Below, in pieces: positions 56,411-64,000 of a stretch of 64,000 nt of DNA. The stretch spans positions 43,059 to 107,058 of the forward strand of contig JAIDCJ010000020.1 in NCBI GenBank assembly GCA_029055875.1, given 5' to 3'. A model generated the notes under the pieces. That model did not search any database. It had not been told where the DNA came from and saw only the letters and a program-made list of their open reading frames with translations. Made by a program: the position numbers and the translations under genes. How positions within the stretch are numbered: position 1 is the first letter of the stretch; each line of letters opens with the position of its first letter. This DNA comes from Clostridia bacterium (lineage in GTDB: Bacteria; Bacillota; Clostridia; Christensenellales; Borkfalkiaceae).

Positions 56411-59400
56411 TATGGAATTACTTAAAAAAGCTCTAAAAGGCTATTTCGACGATTTTAGTGAACTAAGTCTTTCTGCATTTTTAAAAATTGAAAATATTTT
56501 GTGCGTTTTGTCTAAAGTTTCGCCAAAATTGAATCCGTCCAAAGCATATGTGCTTTTAAGGGGATATCAATTAATAAACCATGGTTTAAAAAGCAAACAG
56601 CTTTTTTGGCTTCAGCAGGCAAGAATGAAATTTCTTACGTATGCATCAAAGATGCAGTGGGAAAAGGATTTCGGCTTATACATGGACAAACAATATGAAA
56701 ATATTAGACTCTATAGTATTGAAAATAATATTTTAGTAAAAACGGATAAAAATATCCCTGTTCCGGATAGAGAGCATTATTATTGGGATTATATCAATAC
56801 AAAAGAAAAAACAAGAAGTAATATGCCGATGGCAAATGCCGGCAGATATAAATTTTATCGAGAAGATAAACAGACTATTACGGTTGATATTCCCGATAGC
56901 TTTAATTATCGAATTGACAGAGCCTCCGCGGGAAGGAGCTTTGCAAAACAGAGAAAGAAAATCGAAATAAAATATGAAGATTTATTAAAAACTGCTTTAA
57001 AAATGAAAGATGTAAAAGCAGATGACTATTGCCATGATGTTTTAACTAGAAACAAATTAGTAAATGTAAAAAATAAAAGTAACGTTTTGAGCATAGAAGA
57101 TGTAGTTAATATTGTAGGAATGGTTGGTTCAGGTAAAAGTACTCTATTAAAGGTCATTAGCTTTTATCTCGCCGAAAACGGATACAGGGCAGTAATCGTT
57201 TTAAATTCAATCAATGAAGTTATTGAATACTATAAGTATTTTAAAGCATTATCGATATCTGTTTCTCCGTTAGTCGGTAAATCAAATCAAGAGAAGTACG
57301 TCTATTCACTATTGAAGAACGGCGAAAAATATCTTGAAGAAGATATTGCAAAATATTTATCGGCACCTTGTATTTTAAACGGCTTAAATAATGAAAACAA
57401 AACAGCTTGGGAATACAGTGAAAGACCTTGTTATAATCTGCATTCGTGCGATGCTAAACAAAAACGTTTCGGAAAATACAGGTGCCCCTTTTTTGAAATG
57501 TGTCCGGGATCGGCAATGCTTCGAGAAGCTGAAAAATCTTCAATCGTAATTACAACCGTGGCTGGGTTGGCGGCTTCGTTTGTAGGCAAAAATCATCATC
57601 TTTTTTTGGAAGAAGTAATAGACAATTTTGACGTGGTAATGTTTGATGAATGCGATAGGGTGCAAAATACGTTAGATGATTTTTTTGCGCCGAATACCGC
57701 ATTTAACGATTTTATAAATTCACAAGCAGACGCTAGTGCAGTTGATATGAAAAAGAGCCATTCGGCGGTTGATAGAGATAGGAACGAAAGGAGATTTTTT
57801 AATCTTACCCGCGATGCGATATCTGTTTACGATGCAATATCCTATGACATAGACGAGCTCGTAAAGACAGAAAAAGGAGCATGGAAAAATCTTGTTACTT
57901 CAACGTTTTCTGCTCTTACGTTAATTGAAAGAATGCATTCTGATAAAATTGACCCAAAGTTAGAAGAGGCGTTGAGGCAATGTGTTAACGTGCAAAATGA
58001 TGATATATTGTGTAATAATGATTTAATAAACCAATTGTCTGAAATTATCGATGGCTCTTGCAGGGAAGATAGTCATATCGCCGCAAGACTTAATAGATTG
58101 TTTTCAGATCATAAAATCAATCTTAATGAAAAAGATTACCGTCATATACAACTGCTTCTAAAAGTGATTTTCTTCGATAGATTTGTACACAGAATAGATG
58201 ATGCCGCGAAATCAGTTGACAGAGAGGTGCTTCGAAATAATAATATATCGGATTTTTTACAGGCAAGATTTATAACGCAACAAAAATTCTTGCCTTCGGC
58301 ACCAATGGGCAATATGTTTGGTATGATGTATTCAAAATCCGACGAAAAACTTAAAATCTATCGGCAATATGCCTGCGGTAGATATTTGATGCTTTCTTTG
58401 CCGTGGTTGAAAGTCGATGAGGCCGGGTCCCCCCTGGGGCCGCATGCTATTTTACTTTCCGGATCAAGTTATGCTCCCGGATCGTTACAATACCATATAA
58501 ACGTTCCGGTGAATTATATACTGGAATCGTCGGAAGAAATAACCGGTTATTTGGGTAAGTCAATAATACGCACGTGTGGAGCGACAACGGTTATTTCGGG
58601 CGGAAGCAAGGACGGCAGAGAGGAGCGGATTTCAAAATTGCTTTATGAAATACGTCAAGACATAGAAGCGGAATTAAATAAACCGGGGAAGATTTTACTT
58701 ATTGTGAATAGCTATGCCGAAGCACATGAAACATGGATTCATACTAAAAGGTTGCTTAATGAAATTAAGAGTGATCAAAAATGTGCAGTATTAATTCGTG
58801 ATGACGAAACCCGTTCGGAAAATTGTATGTTAAGAAAAAATGACCTTATATATTTTGATGACGCGGAAGAGAAAATTCTTGTTGCTCCGGCAGCCGTTAT
58901 CTGCAGGGGATATAACATACTGGACAAGAACTCCAATTCGGCAATAAGAAGTGTATTCTTTTTGGTAAGGCCGATGTCGGTACCTGATGATGTATCCTTA
59001 AAAGTCAGTAAATTAAACGGCTATATTTCAATGAAGTTTTGTAACACGGAAGTTTATGATTGGGGTACGTTTTCTGATAAAGTAAAAACCGAAGCGGGAA
59101 AATTTTGGGATATGATGCAGAAAGATAGTGCGGCGGGGCTTAGATTTTTATCGGATGAAAGTAAGAGAGATGTAGTTGCAACGGTATTTATTATGTTAGA
59201 CCAAATTTATGGTAGGTCTGCCAGAGTTAGCGATATATCGAAAATTGGTGAACCGCCAAGAATTTATTTCGCTGACGGGGCTTTTAATGGCGGAAGAGGA
59301 GACGGGTCTTTTGAAATATTGAAAGAAATATGTGATTACATTAAGTATCTGATGCAAAAAGACGGATACGTAGCGAAAGCATTATATGAATCATTTTACA

Positions 59401-59483
59401 ACGCATTAAAGGAGAATGTAAATTATGAGTCAACAGAAACAACTTCAGATGATGACTTTTATACCGAAAGCTTTAACGATTAA
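56403..59483 (+). CDS. DinG/XPD-like helicase of the pPIWI-RE system
   Basis: A 1026-residue protein. An N-terminal region of about 230 residues is of unknown fold. The helicase then has Walker A (GMVGSGKSTLL, about residue 240), a Cys-rich segment CYNLHSC...CPFFEMC (about 342-367) that could bind an iron-sulfur cluster, Walker B/DExx-type FDECD (about 413), and C-terminal motifs including AVICRGYNILDKNS. DinG-type helicases are standard partners of pPIWI-RE proteins. Its end overlaps the pPIWI-RE gene by 59 bases. Confidence 0.85.
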   Translation: MANMELLKKALKGYFDDFSELSLSAFLKIENILCVLSKVSPKLNPSKAYVLLRGYQLINHGLKSKQLFWLQQARMKFLTYASKMQWEKDFGLYMDKQYENIRLYSIENNILVKTDKNIPVPDREHYYWDYINTKEKTRSNMPMANAGRYKFYREDKQTITVDIPDSFNYRIDRASAGRSFAKQRKKIEIKYEDLLKTALKMKDVKADDYCHDVLTRNKLVNVKNKSNVLSIEDVVNIVGMVGSGKSTLLKVISFYLAENGYRAVIVLNSINEVIEYYKYFKALSISVSPLVGKSNQEKYVYSLLKNGEKYLEEDIAKYLSAPCILNGLNNENKTAWEYSERPCYNLHSCDAKQKRFGKYRCPFFEMCPGSAMLREAEKSSIVITTVAGLAASFVGKNHHLFLEEVIDNFDVVMFDECDRVQNTLDDFFAPNTAFNDFINSQADASAVDMKKSHSAVDRDRNERRFFNLTRDAISVYDAISYDIDELVKTEKGAWKNLVTSTFSALTLIERMHSDKIDPKLEEALRQCVNVQNDDILCNNDLINQLSEIIDGSCREDSHIAARLNRLFSDHKINLNEKDYRHIQLLLKVIFFDRFVHRIDDAAKSVDREVLRNNNISDFLQARFITQQKFLPSAPMGNMFGMMYSKSDEKLKIYRQYACGRYLMLSLPWLKVDEAGSPLGPHAILLSGSSYAPGSLQYHINVPVNYILESSEEITGYLGKSIIRTCGATTVISGGSKDGREERISKLLYEIRQDIEAELNKPGKILLIVNSYAEAHETWIHTKRLLNEIKSDQKCAVLIRDDETRSENCMLRKNDLIYFDDAEEKILVAPAAVICRGYNILDKNSNSAIRSVFFLVRPMSVPDDVSLKVSKLNGYISMKFCNTEVYDWGTFSDKVKTEAGKFWDMMQKDSAAGLRFLSDESKRDVVATVFIMLDQIYGRSARVSDISKIGEPPRIYFADGAFNGGRGDGSFEILKEICDYIKYLMQKDGYVAKALYESFYNALKENVNYESTETTSDDDFYTESFND

Positions 59484-61932
59484 AACTTATGCCGTTGGAT
59501 TTCCTCCTTTATGGAAGGAGTGCTTGGCCGAACTGGCGTTTACGGCAAATCCAAAATATGACTACGATAAATATAATTTGCCTTTATGTAGTGCACTCAG
59601 CCAAATTTGTTCCAATTGGGTACACGGGTTAATTGAAATTAACGGTATGCGCAAGGGGAGCGATGATTCGAAGTGGATTGTTTGCTTAAAGGAAATTAAT
59701 GAATCCGTATGTCAAGATATTTGTATTAATTTGCAAGCGGCGGCACAATCATTTTATTTTAAGTATCAAAAGAATGACAGGGTGCAGGAGGTATTATCAA
59801 AATTCATCAACTTAATAAATCCGCAAGAGTTGTTGCATTACGTCAATACCGATCATGTAGAAATTATTGACGAAAACGGAATAATAACGAGCCAATATGC
59901 GTACAACGGCTTTTGTCTTAAATTGATGGAGAGCATGATTGGTAAATCTATTATTTACGACAATACAGAGTTGGTGTTGAATTATTCTGGCCGCAATGAG
60001 TTGATGTCGCAAGTTATTAAAGGATATAAAGGCGACTTATATGCTTACGTGTTTTCTTTTGGACTACAAACAATTCCGGGACGGGAGGCGACTTCTTCGA
60101 TGCTACTTTTAAATTGTAGCAGAAGAATATTTAAAAATACGTCAGCGCGCTCAAAAAAGTATTTGAGAAATAACATGAGCGTGTACGTTAAACATAATAG
60201 TAAGCCCATTTATTATAAGATTACTATGTTATCTAACTATAATCAGGTAACATGGAAAGATGCCGATGAAAGCTGTTACAACTTTGCATACCCGAATAGT
60301 TTGCCGAAAGCAGATGATGTTATGAACAGAATAGAGTTTTACAATGATGAAACAAAAAGTAATCCACAGATTTATTGTACATGTTCAACAGAAAATAGCT
60401 TTTCCAGTGAATCTAAAATCGGAACAGGGATAAGCGCTCTTGATAAAGTTACATTTTATAATGCAATTTATGAATTGATTAAAGAATCGGTCTCGAAGAG
60501 TGATCCGTTAAGTAAAGTAAAAGCAAGAGCTGCAAGATTAAATCCCGCGCCATTAAAAGAAGACAAAAATACGTGGGCTCCCAACGGAATTGATATTTGC
60601 GAATGTTTATCCAAGACAGGTTTTAGTGGGGCAAGAATAGAAATTTATTCTTTCAGTAATGATAATGAATTGGCGAAAAAAATAGAAGACGGTTTAAAGG
60701 TTATAATCGATAAAAATACTGAAGATTTTGGAATCGATATACAAAGGCTTCCATTAAAAAATTTTGCTGATCCCATTTTAATTCAAGATTACAATAATAT
60801 ATCCCAAAGAACGGAAAGGATCAGGCAAGTCAGTGAAAGTATAGGACCGGCTCCAGGGAATTTGATGGTCGGTAGTATTATAATTCTGCCCAAAAATCAA
60901 GACGATAAAAACGTGAGGGATGCGAAAGATCTGTTGCGTTGTGGCTTTGCATTGACTAATCGCGTGACTCAGTTTATTAATCCGATAGATGAAAACGATA
61001 TAAAAGAGGTTAATGGTCTTTCACATAAAATATCGGTTGCAATATACGATTTGCTTCGTCAATTTGGATATACAAAACGCGCTACTAAGCTTGATAAATT
61101 TTTAAAATATCCCATTTTGGCTGTTGGCGCACATTCAAATGCTAAAACTATGTCGGGGGCAACTGTACGTGCTGTACCGATGTTGTTAAAGTATAATATC
61201 AGTGATAGGTTGATTACTGTTGAATGTCCGGCGGTTAATAATGGTTTACCTACGAGCTATTATCAAGCCTGTATAGAATTATGTAAGCTATCAATGAATA
61301 GGGATTGCGATAAGCTGTGCCTTGAAGGATCAAAAAGATATATAGAGCAGAAAATTAAAGGCTTGGAAAATTATTACCGTTATCAGGATGCGATTGTAAT
61401 TGTATCAGGTGACGGATTTGTTAGAAGTGAGTTGTGGCCGGGAATTTCCAATAAAAAAATAAGTACGTACGCTTATATGGACGATTATAGACCTCTTAAT
61501 ATTGATATAGGTAATAAAATTTGCTCAGTTCCATTTAATTTGAACAATTCAAAGCTTCGAATTGTAAGAATTAGATATAACGATGAGATTCCTAATTATT
61601 ACTTTACCGACGGATGCAATACAACCGGATTTGCTGACGGGATTTTCAAATATAGGGAAGTTTATTACGCAAGTGTTACCGAAAAGAAGAATGATAGAAC
61701 ATACAGTGACGGGAATAAAGAGTATAGCTATTCTAATTCTAATAAATTGTATCGAAGGAAAAAGTTATCAGAATATTTTCCTTTAAGTTTATGCGAAAAT
61801 GACGATTCGTTTGAAGTAATAAACTTCTTGAATCAGTTAAGGTATCTTTCACCTGAATATAATTCTGTGACTAACCTGCCGATGCCTTTGCATTATTTAA
61901 ATTTAATTAAGGAATATATCGATTTTTCATAA
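59425..61932 (+). CDS. pPIWI-RE protein (prokaryotic PIWI, R-E family)
   Basis: An 835-residue protein with a MID/PIWI-like organisation. The N-terminal third is of unknown fold. A MID-like part lies around residues 390-520, and an RNase H/PIWI-like C-terminal half contains ILAVGAHSNAKTM (about 570) and VIVSGDGFVRSELWPGISNKK (about 660-680). The WPG and Arg/Glu residues resemble the pPIWI-RE signature. No catalytic DEDX set is evident, as in the family. Its place between the DinG-like helicase and an SF1 helicase-nuclease supports the call. AAAGGAG precedes the start. Family role: nucleic-acid-guided or structure-directed defence, not proven here. Confidence 0.8.
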   Translation: MSQQKQLQMMTFIPKALTIKTYAVGFPPLWKECLAELAFTANPKYDYDKYNLPLCSALSQICSNWVHGLIEINGMRKGSDDSKWIVCLKEINESVCQDICINLQAAAQSFYFKYQKNDRVQEVLSKFINLINPQELLHYVNTDHVEIIDENGIITSQYAYNGFCLKLMESMIGKSIIYDNTELVLNYSGRNELMSQVIKGYKGDLYAYVFSFGLQTIPGREATSSMLLLNCSRRIFKNTSARSKKYLRNNMSVYVKHNSKPIYYKITMLSNYNQVTWKDADESCYNFAYPNSLPKADDVMNRIEFYNDETKSNPQIYCTCSTENSFSSESKIGTGISALDKVTFYNAIYELIKESVSKSDPLSKVKARAARLNPAPLKEDKNTWAPNGIDICECLSKTGFSGARIEIYSFSNDNELAKKIEDGLKVIIDKNTEDFGIDIQRLPLKNFADPILIQDYNNISQRTERIRQVSESIGPAPGNLMVGSIIILPKNQDDKNVRDAKDLLRCGFALTNRVTQFINPIDENDIKEVNGLSHKISVAIYDLLRQFGYTKRATKLDKFLKYPILAVGAHSNAKTMSGATVRAVPMLLKYNISDRLITVECPAVNNGLPTSYYQACIELCKLSMNRDCDKLCLEGSKRYIEQKIKGLENYYRYQDAIVIVSGDGFVRSELWPGISNKKISTYAYMDDYRPLNIDIGNKICSVPFNLNNSKLRIVRIRYNDEIPNYYFTDGCNTTGFADGIFKYREVYYASVTEKKNDRTYSDGNKEYSYSNSNKLYRRKKLSEYFPLSLCENDDSFEVINFLNQLRYLSPEYNSVTNLPMPLHYLNLIKEYIDFS

Positions 61933-61947
61933 ATTAAGAGTATAAGC

Positions 61948-63774
61948 ATGTCTGATTTTAAAATTAACTTATCCGATGAACAACTTAAATTTATTGAAGT
62001 TGCTAAGCAAGGCAAAAATATACTTGTTGATGCCTGTATAGGTAGCGGTAAGACAACTGCAATACAATGCTTGTGCGAGGAACTCCCATTAAATTGTAAA
62101 ATTTTATATCTTACATATAACAGGCTTTTGAAACTTGATGCGCGTAAGAAGATAAAAAGGCGATTGGTAACCGTAACCAATTACCACGGCTTTGCCTTTT
62201 ATACGCTTAAAAAGCAAAATATAAGCGCCGGTATCCATGATTTAGTCCAAAAATTTCTTCGAGTAAAGCCACCGATTCCTCATTTTGATATTCTTATTTT
62301 AGACGAATATCAAGACATTGAGCAGGAATTTGCCGAAATGCTTGAATACATAAAATCGACTAATCCCGGTATGCAGATAGTCGCCGTTGGGGACATGGAA
62401 CAGAAAATATATGATAAAACCGTACTCAACGTGCCTGAATTTATCGATAAGTTTTTATGTGATTATGAAAAGCTAACGTTTACAAAATGTTTTAGGCTCT
62501 CGGCAAATCATGCGGCAATGCTTGGACGTATTTGGAACAAACCAATTATTGGTGTAAACGAAAACTGCGAAATAATGAACATGAATACGGCAGAGGTAAT
62601 CGCATTTCTTTCAGACAAAAATCCAAAAGATATATTATGCCTCGGCTCAAGAACCGGAGATATGTCAGACGTTCAAAACGAACTTGAAGATCATTATCCT
62701 AATATTTTCAATAAAAAAACCTTATATTCAAGTATACAAGACGATGATGGTAATAGGGCGGTAGAACCTGACAGCTCATGCGCAATTTTTACTACGTTTG
62801 ACAGCAGTAAAGGATTAGAACGGAATATATGTATCGTATTTGATTTTACAGAAAGTTATTGGACTGTGCGCATAGATAAACCTCAGCAGTCATTTGAAAT
62901 ACTGCGCAATATTTTCTGCGTCGCAGCCAGTAGGGGCAAAAATAAAATAATTTTTGTTTCAAATGGCGAAGAAAAACTTTCCGAAAGTACATTAAAGTCT
63001 AAACCTGAAGAAAATATATTATTTCAAGATATAGACATTTCTACTATGTTCGATTTTAAGTATGTCGAGGATATAGAAGAATGTTACTCTTTATTGGATG
63101 TAAAAGAGATTGAAAGTAAAAATTCGGAAGAGATAGAAATTAAAAACAGGGACGAGTTGATCGATCTTTCGCCCTGTATCGGAATATATCAAGAGGCAGT
63201 ATTTTTCAGTGGATATGATATAGATAAGAGCGTTGAGTTTTATTTTGCCTTACATCCACAAGAAAAGGGATTATATTCACAAAAAGATGCTGGTTCACTT
63301 GACAGGAAGATACTTTTGTTAACGAGATTAGAAACCAGGCAGTTAAGGTATCTGCAACAGGTTACAACGCCGTTTGTTCAAAAGAAAGAGAAGAAGGCAT
63401 TAATTAAAAGGTTAAACACAATATTAAGTCCTGATGAAGAGGTGCAGATAGAGTGTAAAATCGCTTTTTCCTATGAAACTGGTAAAAAAGCTTTTCTTGC
63501 TAAAGGACTTGCGGATGCAGTTAGAGGGGACACAGTATATGAATTAAAGTTTGTGTCAGAGCTTTCTCACGTGCATTTTTTGCAATGTGCAAGCTACGTT
63601 GTTGCGTTAGGTTTGTCAAAAGGTATTTTATGGAATACAAGAAATAATGCTAAGTTTGAGATAAAAATTCCCCACAGGGCTACCTTTCTTGATGCTGTTG
63701 CGAAGACGGTTACTAAGAGGGCAATAGATAAATTTTATACGACAGAGGACAAGCAATGGAGAAGTTTGTTGTAA
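61948..63774 (+). CDS. SF1 (UvrD/Rep-like) helicase fused to a PD-(D/E)xK nuclease domain
   Basis: A 608-residue protein. The helicase has Walker A (DACIGSGKTTA, about residues 29-39), Walker B (LILDEYQDIE, about 114-123), motif III (VAVGDMEQKIYD), motif IV/V (FTTFDSSKGLERNICIV) and motif VI (CVAASRGKNKI, about 325). A C-terminal RecB-like nuclease shows GLADAVRGDTVYELKF (about 519-534), then QCASYVVALGL. It starts 16 bases after the pPIWI-RE stop and overlaps the next gene by 19 bases, so it belongs to the same operon. Such a helicase-nuclease could process DNA ends for the system. Confidence 0.86.
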   Translation: MSDFKINLSDEQLKFIEVAKQGKNILVDACIGSGKTTAIQCLCEELPLNCKILYLTYNRLLKLDARKKIKRRLVTVTNYHGFAFYTLKKQNISAGIHDLVQKFLRVKPPIPHFDILILDEYQDIEQEFAEMLEYIKSTNPGMQIVAVGDMEQKIYDKTVLNVPEFIDKFLCDYEKLTFTKCFRLSANHAAMLGRIWNKPIIGVNENCEIMNMNTAEVIAFLSDKNPKDILCLGSRTGDMSDVQNELEDHYPNIFNKKTLYSSIQDDDGNRAVEPDSSCAIFTTFDSSKGLERNICIVFDFTESYWTVRIDKPQQSFEILRNIFCVAASRGKNKIIFVSNGEEKLSESTLKSKPEENILFQDIDISTMFDFKYVEDIEECYSLLDVKEIESKNSEEIEIKNRDELIDLSPCIGIYQEAVFFSGYDIDKSVEFYFALHPQEKGLYSQKDAGSLDRKILLLTRLETRQLRYLQQVTTPFVQKKEKKALIKRLNTILSPDEEVQIECKIAFSYETGKKAFLAKGLADAVRGDTVYELKFVSELSHVHFLQCASYVVALGLSKGILWNTRNNAKFEIKIPHRATFLDAVAKTVTKRAIDKFYTTEDKQWRSLL

Positions 63775-64000
63775 TAGATACTGAAACAACGTGGACAGAT
63801 GAGGTTATGTCTATTGGGGCAGTTATAGCGGATAGTGATACTATGTTGCCACTTGAATCAAAGTATTACATATTAGACCCTGAATATCGTACAGAGGGAA
63901 TGTACTCAGATGTCCTTCTAACCTGCGATGTTAAAAATCCTATAATTTGTTCTCGGTCAGAAGCGCTTAATAGTCTGATTGATTGGTGTAAAAATAACTG
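63756..64000 (+). CDS. DnaQ-like 3'-5' exonuclease (C-terminus outside window)
   Basis: 81 residues are visible. MEKFVVIDTETTWTDEVMSIGAVIAD is exonuclease motif I of the DEDD fold (Asp and Glu in DTET), followed by ILDPEYRTEG. The gene begins 19 bases before the end of the helicase-nuclease gene and runs out of the window, so it is the last visible member of the pPIWI-RE operon. RNA or DNA cannot be decided as substrate. Confidence 0.8.
   Translation, partial: MEKFVVIDTETTWTDEVMSIGAVIADSDTMLPLESKYYILDPEYRTEGMYSDVLLTCDVKNPIICSRSEALNSLIDWCKNN

Overview
The window looks like chromosome from an anaerobic, spore-forming, Gram-positive bacterium of the Clostridia type. The evidence is a spoIVFA/spoIVFB pair next to rplU and rpmA, a Veg homologue, a LysM/DUF3794 protein, a T-box in front of pheST, pyruvate formate-lyase, and many near-consensus TTGACA/TATAAT promoters. 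The backbone is of medium GC content. Two stretches look acquired: a 13.5 kb integrated element and a distinctly AT-rich region at the right end. A finer taxonomic placement cannot be supported from the sequence alone.

Positions 1-36,000 are mainly housekeeping. They hold a P-type ATPase (its C-terminus lies outside the window), serS with an exonuclease and an RNA methyltransferase, a very large surface lipoprotein, two half-size TauE/SafE permease genes, a ppx-maf-actin-like run, pheT/pheS under a T-box, and pyruvate formate-lyase with its activase. They continue with a MATE transporter fused to a kinase-like domain, veg, a LysM protein, ispE, a phosphotransferase-fold protein, a cysteine desulfurase, several small HTH regulators with clear operators, the sporulation protease pair, two ribosomal protein genes and a cluster of three tRNAs (Val, Gly, Cys). 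Notable points are a pyruvate formate-lyase whose glycyl-radical domain is a separate gene, and a set of genes whose start codon lies 6-7 bases after a -10 box, so their mRNAs should be leaderless.

Positions 36,084-49,567 are an integrative mobilizable element inserted in the 3' end of tRNA-Cys. It has 26-bp att repeats, a tyrosine integrase, paired arm-type repeats near both ends, a MobV relaxase with an oriT-like hairpin, a helix-turn-helix protein, a LytTR two-component system, a lipoprotein, a domain-permuted membrane-anchored GH3 glycosidase, a TetR regulator, an acyltransferase and a GltS-like carrier.

Positions 49,600-51,600 return to backbone with a GtrA/UDP-galactopyranose mutase fusion and tRNA-Leu. 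From about 51,900 to the end of the window is an AT-rich, defence-like island. Its first operon is a strong promoter, a highly structured RNA of about 170 nt ending in a terminator, an RNase III with two dsRNA-binding domains, and a Thg1-like 3'-5' nucleotide polymerase. After an opposing HTH protein comes a second structured leader RNA and a pPIWI-RE operon (zinc-finger REase, DinG-like helicase, pPIWI-RE protein), extended by an SF1 helicase-nuclease fusion and a DnaQ-type exonuclease that runs off the window. The structured RNA, RNase III and Thg1-like unit is my best candidate for an undescribed system.
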